The notes below the pieces were generated by a model. The model saw nothing but the letters and a program-made list of their open reading frames with translations, was not told the DNA's origin and made no database searches. A stretch of 64,000 nucleotides of DNA, taken from Bacillus_BA songklensis. GTDB taxonomy: Bacteria > Bacillota > Bacilli > Bacillales > Bacillaceae_H. Both the position numbers and the translations under genes were made by a program. This document shows, one piece after another, positions 8,804 through 17,211 of this stretch (its first letter is position 1; each line of letters opens with the position of its first letter). The DNA is taken from NCBI RefSeq assembly GCF_042649685.1, contig NZ_JBHRZT010000073.1, forward strand, positions 248,001 through 312,000. Direction: 5' to 3'.

Positions 8804-10321
8804 ATGTCCAAGAAATCACTTCTGAAAATCATTGGTGTTGTGACTATTTTAAACATCGTTTCTCGTTTATTCGGCTTTTTGCGTGAAGCTGTCATTGGTT
8901 ACCACTTCGGGACGTCATCCCTGGCCGATTCCGTCATTTTGGCGTATACCATTCCCACCTTTATTTATTTGGTGGTGGGAGGGGCCATCACAACAGCTTT
9001 CATCAGTATTTATAAAAAAGTTGAGTCCAGTACCGAGCAACAACAGTTTAAAGAGCTCGTTTTTACTTATACAACGATTGCCATGGCTGTTTTATCTCTT
9101 TTATTTGTCCTGCTTTCGCGCGAAATAACCGACTTGTTATTCAGCGGATTAACTGCACAGGAAAGCGAGAAAACAGCCCGCCTGTTTGCGATTATGGCGC
9201 CCTCGACCTTGTTTTTGGTCATATCGATGTGGTTTTCCGGCTTGTTAAATATACACGACCGCTTTTTTGGCCCAGCATTTTCAACGTTAGTTAATAATGC
9301 TGGTTTTGTTTTGCTTGCGGTACTCTTTTATCCGTTCATGGGTGCACAGGCTTATGGATGGGGAGCATTGCTCGGGTCCGTATTAATGGTCCTGTTATTG
9401 GTACGAGAACTGCGCCGGAATCATTTTCTTTCCTTCCGTTTTCGATTTGCGATGGAAAACAGCGAGTACGCAAAGCGGATGCTCAAGGTAGGGGTGCCCA
9501 TTTTATTCGGCGGGGCGACCTTGCAGTTTTATTTTCTCCTTCATCGCATGTTTGCCTCCCAGTTGGCAGAAGGAGCTGTAGCGGCCCTGAACTATGCTTC
9601 CAAGCTCGTCCAGCTTCCTCAAGTTATTTTAATGACGGCCGTGACGACCGTCATTTATCCCACGCTTGCAGCGAAGGTGGCGAACGGCCGGTTTGAAGAA
9701 GTGGCCGCCATGTATGATAAAGGCTTGCGTCTTTTATTGGTAACCATCATTCCTATTTCGATTTTTATTTTCATATACGCTTACGACTTGGTCAAACTTG
9801 TGTTTGAATATGGGTCGTTCACGGCTGAATCAACAGCCATTACGGCGGAGCTGCTGCAGTGGTTTGTGATCGGGATGTTTGCCCATGCTGCCAATGTATA
9901 TGTGACGCGTTTCTTTTATGCCATGGAAAAATCCCTTTATCCCGTTATCAGCGGTGTCATCGCCGTGTTTGGAATCAATGTGGGTCTCATTCTCCTTTGG
10001 ATTGAAAAAGGGGGAGCCGATGCCATTGCTCTGGCAACCACGATCAGCGCGTATGCACAACTTTTTTTCCTATTGATTGCCAGTCGTTTCGTGTTAAAAT
10101 TAACGAGGAAGAATTTCACTTATTTAACGAAATATGGAATATTCTTTGTTTTACTGGCATTGGCTTTGTACGGCACAAGCCTCATCATTCACTTGCCGAT
10201 GTCGCTGTTTAATGCGGCTATCGGGTTTATCGTTTTCATCATCTTTGTGTTGGTGTTCAGTAAGGTTTGTCGTATAGCTGAAATAGAGCAGATATTCAAA
10301 AAGATGAAAAAATCACCATAG
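8804..10321 (+). CDS. murJ: Lipid II flippase MurJ
   Basis: The 505-residue polytopic membrane protein of the MVF/MOP superfamily has about 14 hydrophobic segments. The N-terminus IVSRLFGFLREAVIGYHFGTSSLADS is characteristic of MurJ (SRxxGxxRE motif with the functional arginines). MurJ flips lipid-linked peptidoglycan precursor across the membrane. It is in line with the wall-polymer genes upstream (29-base spacing). A role in exporting another lipid-linked glycan made by this operon is also possible, because Bacillaceae often carry several MOP flippases. Confidence 0.85.
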   Translation: MSKKSLLKIIGVVTILNIVSRLFGFLREAVIGYHFGTSSLADSVILAYTIPTFIYLVVGGAITTAFISIYKKVESSTEQQQFKELVFTYTTIAMAVLSLLFVLLSREITDLLFSGLTAQESEKTARLFAIMAPSTLFLVISMWFSGLLNIHDRFFGPAFSTLVNNAGFVLLAVLFYPFMGAQAYGWGALLGSVLMVLLLVRELRRNHFLSFRFRFAMENSEYAKRMLKVGVPILFGGATLQFYFLLHRMFASQLAEGAVAALNYASKLVQLPQVILMTAVTTVIYPTLAAKVANGRFEEVAAMYDKGLRLLLVTIIPISIFIFIYAYDLVKLVFEYGSFTAESTAITAELLQWFVIGMFAHAANVYVTRFFYAMEKSLYPVISGVIAVFGINVGLILLWIEKGGADAIALATTISAYAQLFFLLIASRFVLKLTRKNFTYLTKYGIFFVLLALALYGTSLIIHLPMSLFNAAIGFIVFIIFVLVFSKVCRIAEIEQIFKKMKKSP

Positions 10322-10342
10322 CAGCGTGGGAGAGGAAATGTA

Positions 10343-11110
10343 ATGAAGAGAAAGAAATGGATTGTATGGAGTGCTTGTTGTTCCTTGTTTGCCTTATCGG
10401 CCTGCAGTGCAGAAACAGCCAAACAAGAAACAAAGGCAGCTGAAAGTGTGGAAGTGGCTAGTGTAGATTGGGCAGAAGCGGAAGTGGGGAAAGTGGATGC
10501 CAAAGCCAATGAAGTGTCAGCAAAAGCGGATGAGCTAAAGCACGAAGTGGACATGCTATTGGCACAGCAGCAAAATTCCCTGGTCTTTACGGACGTTCCG
10601 AAAAGCTATTGGGCTTATTCCAATATTATGAGCCTTTACGAAAAAGGAATCATTCAAGGATATCCGGAAGAGAAGAAATTTTATCCGGAACGAACGATTA
10701 CAAGATATCAAGCAGCCAGCATGCTAATCAAGGCATTCAATCTTCCGTTATCGAATTCGCCTTCTGTTTTTAAGGATGTACCGGACACTCATCCGAATGT
10801 ACGAGAGGTCATGACGGTGTATGAAGCAGGCTTTTTCAAAGGGAGCAATGGGTATTTTGGATTGAATGACTCCATGAAGCGAAAACATATGGCACTTGTC
10901 CTTCAGCGGGCTTTCGAGTTAAAGGATAACGGGACGACGGTTAAGGATTATGCAGATGTGTCCCGTGATATGGAAGCGTATGAAGCGATTAAAGTCATTT
11001 CTCAATATGGAATTGCAACCGGAAGCAATGGTTATTTCAAGCCGGAGGATCCTACAAAACGGTCCCAATTTTCGGCGTTTGTCGATCGGGCATTGAAAAT
11101 GCAACCATAA
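10343..11110 (+). CDS. SLH-domain lipoprotein
   Basis: The 255-residue protein has a lipoprotein signal peptide with lipobox LSAC (Cys at about residue 21). A short alpha-helical Ala/Glu/Lys-rich stretch (about 24-73, likely coiled coil) follows, then three SLH repeats to the end. These show YWAYSNIMSLYEKGIIQGYPE, PNVREVMTVYEAGFFKGSNG and YEAIKVISQYGIATGSNG cores. It would be lipid-anchored in the membrane and bind the pyruvylated wall polymer, perhaps bridging the two. The 21-base gap after murJ suggests the same operon as csaB. Confidence 0.88.
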   Translation: MKRKKWIVWSACCSLFALSACSAETAKQETKAAESVEVASVDWAEAEVGKVDAKANEVSAKADELKHEVDMLLAQQQNSLVFTDVPKSYWAYSNIMSLYEKGIIQGYPEEKKFYPERTITRYQAASMLIKAFNLPLSNSPSVFKDVPDTHPNVREVMTVYEAGFFKGSNGYFGLNDSMKRKHMALVLQRAFELKDNGTTVKDYADVSRDMEAYEAIKVISQYGIATGSNGYFKPEDPTKRSQFSAFVDRALKMQP

Positions 11111-11357
11111 AAAAGAAAAGCGGAGAAAGCCTGTTTAGCCCCCTAGGAAATTGGAGCTTCTGAGAAGGAACCGCTTTTTGGTTCCGCAGGAAGAAGCGAA
11201 ATGACCGTAGGGGCTGGCTTTCGCAGCTGGACAAGAAAGGCGGAGGCGACTGCCCAATCTTGAGAGGCGTTGGAGCGTCTGACCGGGAAACCGGTCTTTG
11301 GTTTCATGGGCAGACGTGAAACGACCGAAAGATTAGGAGCCGCAGCTAGACAATCAA
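11111..11357 (+). repeat. Two tandem copies of a long nested-hairpin repeat (GCGGAG...GCTGGAC type)
   Basis: Copy one (about 11116-11233) runs from AAAAGCGGAGAAAGCC to GGCTTTCGCAGCTGGAC. Nested pairings include AGCCCC with GGGGCT and GGAACC with GGTTCC. Copy two (about 11236-11352) runs from AAGGCGGAGGCG to GCCGCAGCTAGAC, with AATCTT/AAGATT-type and GAAACC/GGTTTC pairings. The ends are conserved while the internal stems differ. I recognise this general type as a common intergenic repeat in Bacillaceae; function unknown. Confidence 0.6.
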
Positions 11358-11397
11358 GAAAAGCGTGATGGCTTTAAAACCATCACGCTTTTTTTAA
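11358..11397. terminator. Intrinsic terminator of the SpoIID-like gene
   Basis: AAAAGCGTGATGG pairs with CCATCACGCTTTT around a CTTTAAAA loop. A T run on + and A run on - allow use in both directions. Confidence 0.85.
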
Positions 11398-12767
11398 TAT
11401 AACTTTTTCACTTCGACGCCAGTATAATAATGCTTTAAGATGGCATCATATTTATAACCGGCTTCAGCCATACCGCGTGCGCCCCACTGGCTTAAACCCG
11501 CACCATGGCCGTATCCATCGCCTTTAAATGTAAAGTTGGTTGGATAGGTAGAGACCAAACTGCTGCCGTCTTTCGTTCGGACTTTGATGTTCAGGTCTTC
11601 GATATGCTCGGTTGTGCCATCCGCTTTTTGAATTTTGTATCCCACTAAATAGTTTGTTTTTTCAATTGTGCCGCTTCCATTCATGACAGAAGAGGAAGCG
11701 TCGGCTGAAACGGAAAACTTACTGCTTTTGAGTCCGCCGAAAAAGCCGCGGTAAGCATCCGGGTATTTGACGGATGTTCCGAATATCTGCTTTGTTGACA
11801 ACGTATTGGACGTTTTATCATAAATGGTGGCAATGACTTGTTTGGCATTACCGCCTTCTGTCCGGCAGGCCACCTCTAAAGATAAAAGCATTTGTGTGCT
11901 CGGTAAGCTGAGCTTTTGGGCAATCGTGCTCGTTGGAACGACTTTTTCCCATCCATAATGTGTGTTGCCTTGATAGCGGTCAAAGCCATCCTCGACGGAA
12001 CGAATATATGGTGCAGGATTGCCCCAGACGTCTTCTGCATTTTCCGTTTTCCCGCCGGAGCTGGAGTAGAAATAAGTCTTAACCGGCTTTCCTCCATACG
12101 TTACATAGATTCCAGCCGTATCAAGCACCGCTTTTGTCGAGTTCGGGTGTTCGTCCGTTTTTCCTTTATACACCTGGCTTGCAATCGTCATTTCCAAGAA
12201 GTCGCTTCTTTCCACATCGGTATAGGCGTAGCCCCTTGCGACAACCGCTTGGGCTTTTACCGCTTCTGCATGCCATAAAGCAGGCATTTCACTAGGAACG
12301 ACACCTTTTAAGTAATTCTCCATGTCCAGCACATTGAGAACAAGAGGGCGGTCTTTATCGGGTTTGACCGTGAACGAACCGCGGAATGTCATCGTCCCGT
12401 CCGTTGAACCGGATGCTGTTTCCATTCCTGTAATTTTAAATTGATTTCCATCGCTAATCGTTGTTTCATAAACGGCAAATCCTAAAGAAGAATTGACCGT
12501 TTGAGTACCAAACGTTGCCGTAATTTGACCGTTTTGCTGTTGAAAGGAAATCGTGTTTTGCCCATTTAAAGGAATCAGCTTATTGCCATTAAGGTCCATC
12601 AAGGAGTATGTACCTGTAAGAGAAGCAGAAAATGTAGGTTTTTGTAACAAACGAACTTTCACTTCCGTCTTATATGCAAACGGCAATCCGCTGCTTGCTG
12701 CAAAAGAAGAAGAAGGGAATATTGTCATCATGATCAGCATTAATAGAAGAGGTAACCATTTTTTCAT
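11394..12767 (-). CDS. SpoIID/LytB-domain secreted protein
   Basis: The start is the ATG at 12767, with AGGTG ten bases upstream; a GTG three codons earlier is less likely. The 457-residue protein has a signal peptide, a beta-rich N-terminal part and a SpoIID domain beginning with LVLNVLDMENYLKGVVPSEMP near residue 140. It continues through VKAQAVVARGYAY, YFYSSSGGKTENAEDVWG and a C-terminal GYGHGAGLSQWGARGMA motif. SpoIID is a lytic transglycosylase acting on denuded glycan strands in sporulation; LytB of B. subtilis modifies the amidase LytC. The lone gene beside an SLH amidase and wall genes fits either a sporulation or an amidase-enhancer role. Confidence 0.85.
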   Translation of the reverse strand: MKKWLPLLLMLIMMTIFPSSSFAASSGLPFAYKTEVKVRLLQKPTFSASLTGTYSLMDLNGNKLIPLNGQNTISFQQQNGQITATFGTQTVNSSLGFAVYETTISDGNQFKITGMETASGSTDGTMTFRGSFTVKPDKDRPLVLNVLDMENYLKGVVPSEMPALWHAEAVKAQAVVARGYAYTDVERSDFLEMTIASQVYKGKTDEHPNSTKAVLDTAGIYVTYGGKPVKTYFYSSSGGKTENAEDVWGNPAPYIRSVEDGFDRYQGNTHYGWEKVVPTSTIAQKLSLPSTQMLLSLEVACRTEGGNAKQVIATIYDKTSNTLSTKQIFGTSVKYPDAYRGFFGGLKSSKFSVSADASSSVMNGSGTIEKTNYLVGYKIQKADGTTEHIEDLNIKVRTKDGSSLVSTYPTNFTFKGDGYGHGAGLSQWGARGMAEAGYKYDAILKHYYTGVEVKKLY

Positions 12768-12776
12768 GACAGGCAC

Positions 12777-13007
12777 CTATTGCTGATTCAGCTCTTGTTT
12801 GAGCTGTTCTACTTGAGATTCCAAGTCTTTCACTTTTGTTTCTAAATTGTCTACTTTCTTTTGCAGCGGATTAATTTTGCTCATTACCCACTCAACGCTG
12901 GCTAAAACAGATTCGGCGTTCGCTGAGGTTTGGGACGCGGCAAAACCGGTTATACATAACGAGGAAACACAAACAGCAATCGCCAATTTTCGTTTAAAAC
13001 GTAACAT
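12777..13007 (-). CDS. Small secreted coiled-coil protein, function unknown
   Basis: The 76-residue protein has an ATG start at 13007, with GGGAGG seven bases upstream. It has a signal peptide (AIAVCVSSLCITGFAASQTSA) and a C-terminal heptad-rich helix (NPLQKKVDNLETKVKDLESQ and on). The stop lies nine bases before the SpoIID-like start, so the two are co-transcribed. The secreted helix could multimerise or pair with the helical stretch of another exported protein, but I recognise no family. Confidence 0.7.
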   Translation of the reverse strand: MLRFKRKLAIAVCVSSLCITGFAASQTSANAESVLASVEWVMSKINPLQKKVDNLETKVKDLESQVEQLKQELNQQ

Positions 13008-13465
13008 AAAAACCTCCCAAAATCGATCTAATTCTTGTAAAAAAGCTATCTATCTAGCATTATAGCAAAATATAAGGGGAAATTGGTTGATATTTCAAGA
13101 AAAGAAGGAAATTTGTAGACGATAGAGAAAAATATAGTAGTCGAAAGGAGAGATAGGCTGAGAATAAATTTCTATTTAAGTCATAGATTCATTGTGTTAT
13201 AATCCAAGTTGTGAGTTTATTAAAAATGGGAGAGGCGAAAATTCTTTCGAATATTCAAATAGAGTGAAACTTCCATCAAGAGAGATTGTTCGACGCGAAG
13301 GGTGTCGAATAGTGAGTTTCTCACCAATTGCCTTTATATAGGTGAAGCCCTTATCGTCTGTTAAAGGTGGGAGAAATAAGCAACGATTTGTAATAGTATC
13401 CATTGCAAAAGACAACGTATGCGTAAGCAATCGTTTTGGTTAAGATAAACTTAAGGAGGGTCTAT
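13008..13465 (+). promoter_or_regulatory. tagO upstream region with extended -10 promoter and long leader
   Basis: TGTTATAAT (TG at 13195, TATAAT at 13198-13203) is an extended -10 box. A transcript from it would carry about 250 bases before tagO. The leader has local pairings (for example around GTTCGACGCGAAGGGTGTCGAAT, with TTCGACGC/GTGTCGAA partly complementary) but no riboswitch class I recognise. Nothing else was seen from 13008 to 13190. Confidence 0.45.
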
Positions 13466-14527
13466 ATGTTATATTTGACCTTGTTTATTTGTTTTATTAC
13501 ATCTATTTTAGCCACTCCTTTGGTCAAAAAATTGGCCTTTAAAATAGGTGCTACAGATAAACCAAATCAACGTAAAGTTCACCAGCGTATTATGCCTCGT
13601 CTTGGGGGCTTAGCGATATTCATCGGTTTCCTCGTTGGGTACTTGGTTATGCAGCCGACAAGCATTTATGCACTTCCTCTTTTAATCGGAAGCTTCATTA
13701 TCATCATTACAGGCGTATTAGATGATATGATGGAATTATCACCGAAAATTAAATTGGCAGGCCAGCTTCTTGCTGCCGGTGTTGTCGTCATCTACGGCGG
13801 CGTCCAAATCCAATTCATCAATTTACCATTCGGTGGTACACTCGAGTTTGGCTTTTTAAGTATTCCACTAACGATTATTTGGATCGTGGGGATTACGAAT
13901 GCGATTAACTTAATTGACGGATTAGACGGATTGGCAGCAGGCGTATCGTCCATCGTATTAATCACGATTTCAGGTATGGCCATCATGATGGGTAACGGAT
14001 TCGTTACAACGATGGGCTTTATCATGTTAGGAAGCACGCTTGGTTTTCTTGTATATAATTTTCACCCTGCCAAGATCTTCATGGGAGATACAGGCGCTTT
14101 GTTTTTAGGGTTCATTATTTCTGTATTGTCCCTATTGGGATTCAAGAACGTAACCGTTATTTCGTTTATCGTTCCCGTTATTATTTTGGGTGTTCCCATT
14201 TCAGATACCTTTTTTGCTATTATTCGCCGAATCGTTCAAAACAAACCTCTATCGGCGCCGGATAAATCGCACTTGCATCATTGCTTGCTGCGTTTAGGCT
14301 ACAGCCATCGTCAAACGGTATTAATTATTTATGCGATGAGCGCCATCTTTGGATTGGCAGCTGTTATCTTCTCGAAAGTCCAAGGAATGTGGGCATCCCT
14401 TCTTGTACTGGGAATATTGCTCGTGGCAATTGAGATCATCGTAGAAAAAATCGGATTGGTGGATAAAAATTATCGCCCGATCTTAAACTTTGTACGCGGT
14501 GTACGTTACAGTCGCGTGAAGAACTGA
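13466..14527 (+). CDS. tagO: Undecaprenyl-phosphate N-acetylglucosaminyl-1-phosphate transferase TagO
   Basis: The start at 13466 has AAGGAGG seven bases upstream. The 353-residue, roughly eleven-pass membrane enzyme is of the MraY/WecA/TagO family. Visible motifs are KVHQRIMPRLGGLAIF, GVLDDMMELSPKIKLAGQ (DD metal motif), NLIDGLDGLAAG, FMGDTGALFLGF and KSHLHHCLLRLGYSHRQT. It transfers GlcNAc-1-phosphate to undecaprenyl phosphate, the first step of teichoic acid linkage units and of the secondary wall polymers that SLH proteins bind. This agrees with csaB and the glycosyltransferases upstream. A terminator follows at once. Confidence 0.93.
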   Translation: MLYLTLFICFITSILATPLVKKLAFKIGATDKPNQRKVHQRIMPRLGGLAIFIGFLVGYLVMQPTSIYALPLLIGSFIIIITGVLDDMMELSPKIKLAGQLLAAGVVVIYGGVQIQFINLPFGGTLEFGFLSIPLTIIWIVGITNAINLIDGLDGLAAGVSSIVLITISGMAIMMGNGFVTTMGFIMLGSTLGFLVYNFHPAKIFMGDTGALFLGFIISVLSLLGFKNVTVISFIVPVIILGVPISDTFFAIIRRIVQNKPLSAPDKSHLHHCLLRLGYSHRQTVLIIYAMSAIFGLAAVIFSKVQGMWASLLVLGILLVAIEIIVEKIGLVDKNYRPILNFVRGVRYSRVKN

Positions 14528-14532
14528 ATGGG

Positions 14533-14568
14533 GGAAAGAGCGGTGCAAGAGCGCCGCTCTTTTTTTAT
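14533..14568 (+). terminator. Intrinsic terminator of tagO
   Basis: AGAGCGG (14537-14543) pairs with CCGCTCT (14554-14560), followed by seven T. Confidence 0.85.
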
Positions 14569-14579
14569 AAGAAAGTGTA

Positions 14580-14705
14580 GATTGCACATTGAAATTATCC
14601 AGCTGTGCCTTCTTGCCCCTTGAGCCATAAGCCGAACCACTCCAGAAATCAGGACTTCCTTTGTTATTCGTTTTATACTTGTCGGGGCTGGACAAGGCTC
14701 TTGCA
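14580..14705 (-). repeat. Diverged single copy of the nested-hairpin repeat
   Basis: Read on the minus strand it has CTTGTCCAGCCCCGACAAG near one end and GGGGCAAGAAGGCACAGCTGG near the other. It shares the GCCCC/GGGGC inner pairing and the AGCTGGA end with the copies at 11111-11357. Confidence 0.45.
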
Positions 14706-14723
14706 CTGTTCTAAAGCCCATAA

Positions 14724-14760
14724 GAAAAGCCATTGATGCGGAAAACATCAATGGCTTTTT
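14724..14760. terminator. Bidirectional terminator between tagO and the LCP gene
   Basis: AAAAGCCATTGATG pairs with CATCAATGGCTTTTT around CGGAAAA. Confidence 0.85.
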
Positions 14761-14765
14761 ACTTA

Positions 14766-15848
14766 TTATTCTTCAGTAGAACTGTCTGTATTAGAGCCTC
14801 CGGATTGTTCTGCCTTCATTTCCGCTTCCAGCTCTTTCAGTGGTTTGCTGCCTGGCAGTTCAAGTTGAGCTTTCATCAACTCGCTGGCTTCTTCTACCGA
14901 TTCTTCATCTAGCTTGTAATAATATACACTGCCTGGCTGATAATCTTCACCTTTTAATGGAATGGATTCCACCTTAACATTTGAACCGTGTGTGGCATAA
15001 TCGTAGAACGACAGCATCTCGCCGAATTTCATATTCGTTTTCATGTTATCGCCAATGGCTTCAATGATACTGCCGTACTTGGTGATGGAACCGATGGAAG
15101 CCGCTTCTTTTACAATGGCTTGGATTAATTGCTGCTGGCGTTTTCCACGCTCAATATCGTTATCATATTTTCGTGTTCTCGCCACAGCCAATGCTTCTTC
15201 ACCATTTAAGGTTTGCCGGCCTTTTTTCAGTACAATCGCATTATGGCGATCTTTTGAATCTTTTTCTTTTAAGTCATAAGGAACATCAAATTCAATACCG
15301 CCGAGTGAATCAACCACCTCAATAAAGGCATTGAAGTTTACTTTCACATAATAATCAACAGGTACATCGAACAACTTTTCGACCGTTTCGATCGTACACA
15401 AGGTGCCGCCCTTTACATGGGCGGAGTTGATTTTCGATTTTTCCCCTGTACATGCAATCTCTACACGAGAATCACGCGGAATACTTACCAGCTTCACCGA
15501 TTTATTTTTCTCGTTCAGTGTTGCTAAAATAAGGGAATCTGTACGGGTATTTGAGCCGTTATATCCGTACTTTTCCTTACGCATATCGCTCTCATCGATT
15601 CCGATGAATAACACGGAAATGTTATCCTTTTTCGGATCGATTTCCTCCTCCCGCATAGGGGAAGTATCTCTATTTCCAACCTCTTCAAACGAGCTGTTCA
15701 CAACCGATTTCGCTTTTGCAAATAAATATGAGCCGTAGGCTGTAGCGCTAAGCCCAAGAATTAAAATGGGCAAGAAAAATATGAAGAATAATCTTCTTCT
15801 CCGTTTGCGTTTATTCACCTTTTTTTGGAAACGTCTATAATCAGACAT
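14766..15848 (-). CDS. LytR-CpsA-Psr (LCP) family protein
   Basis: The start is the ATG at 15848, preceded by AGGAGAG; the longer frame upstream has no ribosome site. The 360-residue protein has a basic cytoplasmic tail, one membrane anchor (LFFIFFLPILILGLSATAYG, about 25-45) and an extracytoplasmic LCP domain. The domain shows VLFIGIDESD, NTRTDSLILATLN, SIPRDSRVEI and ALAVARTRKYDNDIERGKRQ, which carry the conserved Arg/Asp residues. LCP enzymes ligate undecaprenyl-linked wall polymers to peptidoglycan, the step after TagO-initiated synthesis. It is convergent with tagO. The acidic Ser/Thr-rich tail is unremarkable. Confidence 0.92.
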   Translation of the reverse strand: MSDYRRFQKKVNKRKRRRRLFFIFFLPILILGLSATAYGSYLFAKAKSVVNSSFEEVGNRDTSPMREEEIDPKKDNISVLFIGIDESDMRKEKYGYNGSNTRTDSLILATLNEKNKSVKLVSIPRDSRVEIACTGEKSKINSAHVKGGTLCTIETVEKLFDVPVDYYVKVNFNAFIEVVDSLGGIEFDVPYDLKEKDSKDRHNAIVLKKGRQTLNGEEALAVARTRKYDNDIERGKRQQQLIQAIVKEAASIGSITKYGSIIEAIGDNMKTNMKFGEMLSFYDYATHGSNVKVESIPLKGEDYQPGSVYYYKLDEESVEEASELMKAQLELPGSKPLKELEAEMKAEQSGGSNTDSSTEE

Positions 15849-16280
15849 ACGGTCTCTCCTTTTAATAAGAATTAAATGGTCTCTTTTATTATGTGTGCAT
15901 CGCTTGCACATCAACAAGACTCTATCTATGGGTAAATATTCAATTTTTTTGTCCAACAAGAAAGGATAGACGAATCATTTCTTGACAGCAGAAGAAATGC
16001 TAAGGTATTCATCTAAAAAACGCGGCGAATGATAAGTTTGACTAACTATATAAACCCGATCTAATTTTTCAGCACAGTAAACGGCTTACTGGTTTAAATG
16101 TTTTGTTCGTGCGAATCCCTCTTCAAGTCATCCTGAATAAGCTAAAAGGGCTCTCGTATGTGGATTTATATAGTCAAATAAAAAGATTCAACAAGATACG
16201 CCAAATTTCATTGTACATGTTTTTTGATTATTCGTAAACCGTCACTTTATCCCGAGCCGATTGTCGGTGGGTTTTCCTAT
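15849..16280. other. Intergenic region with deletion copy E9
   Basis: No gene is seen. TTGACA (15982-15987) and TATTCA (from 16006), 18 bases apart, read rightward with no gene to serve. Repeat copy E9 occupies 16045-16175. Confidence 0.5.
16045..16175 (-). repeat. Dispersed element, copy E9, both hairpins deleted
   Basis: The left end is ACTATATAAACCC and the right end GTGGATTTATATAGT, giving clear inverted ends. The motif GCTAAAAGGGCTCTCGTAT is joined directly to TGTGGATTTATATAG, so the twin-hairpin core found in the full copies is missing. Confidence 0.65.
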
Positions 16281-16931
16281 TCATGGACGTTCCCTTTCCT
16301 GTACATCTTCCTCTAAATACGTGACGTCTCCTTTTCGAATCTCGCATTGCCCGTTTGTCAGCTCGATCATCCAGTTTGTGAATGCGTCCGTTTGGCTTTC
16401 TTCGACAAATGTTTCAATCTCGACCTTATCCAAATAGTGAATTTCTTTTAACATATACACAGAAGAACGCAATTCATTCTCCAGCTTTCCTAACCATGTG
16501 TAATCAACGGTGGTGTGCATGACTTGCATCAGCGTGCGTTTAACCACTCCAACGGCATTAATTCCTTCCGATGTAGATTTTCCGTATGCCCGTACAAGAC
16601 CGCCTGCCCCGAGTTTAATCCCTCCGAAATAGCGGGTCACGACTACGACCGTATCTTTTAAGCCGCGCTTTTTCAGTACCTCAAGCATCGGTACGCCAGC
16701 TGTTCCGCTCGGTTCTCCATCATCATTCGCTTTTTGGAATTGATCATGTTCACCGACTAGATATGCTGAACAATTGTGGGTGGCATTCCAATGTTTCTTT
16801 TTTATCTCTTGAATAAATTCCTGGGCTTCTTCCTCTGTCGTCACCCGATTCACATAACAAATAAAACGGGATTTTTGAATGACGATTTCATGTTCTCCAT
16901 ATCCTTTTACGGTATAATATTGAGGTAACAA
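16281..16931 (-). CDS. yvyE: YvyE, IMPACT/YigZ-family protein
   Basis: The start is taken as the TTG at 16931, which has AGGAGGT nine bases upstream and gives the N-terminus MLPQYYTVKGYGEHEIVIQK; a TTG at 16940 abuts the ribosome site. The 216-residue protein has the UPF0029/IMPACT N-terminal domain (SRFICYVNRV, ATHNCSAYLVG, NDDGEPSGTAGVPMLEVL, VTRYFGGIKLGAGGLVRAYG) and a ferredoxin-like DUF1949 C-terminal domain. The family is linked to translation control and nucleic-acid binding; the precise role is unknown. The position next to degS is the B. subtilis order. Confidence 0.92.
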   Translation of the reverse strand: MLPQYYTVKGYGEHEIVIQKSRFICYVNRVTTEEEAQEFIQEIKKKHWNATHNCSAYLVGEHDQFQKANDDGEPSGTAGVPMLEVLKKRGLKDTVVVVTRYFGGIKLGAGGLVRAYGKSTSEGINAVGVVKRTLMQVMHTTVDYTWLGKLENELRSSVYMLKEIHYLDKVEIETFVEESQTDAFTNWMIELTNGQCEIRKGDVTYLEEDVQERERP

Positions 16932-17211
16932 AAATATCAAACCTCCTGAATGAAAATTTTAATAATGTTTAGCACCCGCATAAAAAGGGTATAATATGTC
17001 GTTATTTCAATAAATTTGTAACCTTTGTTCATTATAAAACGTCAAATTTTAGGCGGCAAATAAATAATATGTTTAAGCATTTTAAAAAATATTACTAAAA
17101 TTATACTAGTATCCCTCATAAAAAAAGAAGGGGAACGAATTGTATAGAGAGAAGGTATAGTTTGAAATAACTTTTTTGCAACAGGAAGTTTGCCTTTTTT
17201 GAGGTGAAGCG
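16932..17211 (+). promoter_or_regulatory. yvyE-degS divergent intergenic region
   Basis: About 280 A/T-rich bases hold both promoters. TATAAT-like boxes lie near 16990 (GGTATAATATG) and 17100 (AATTATACTAGTAT). I cannot assign operator sites. Confidence 0.35.
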
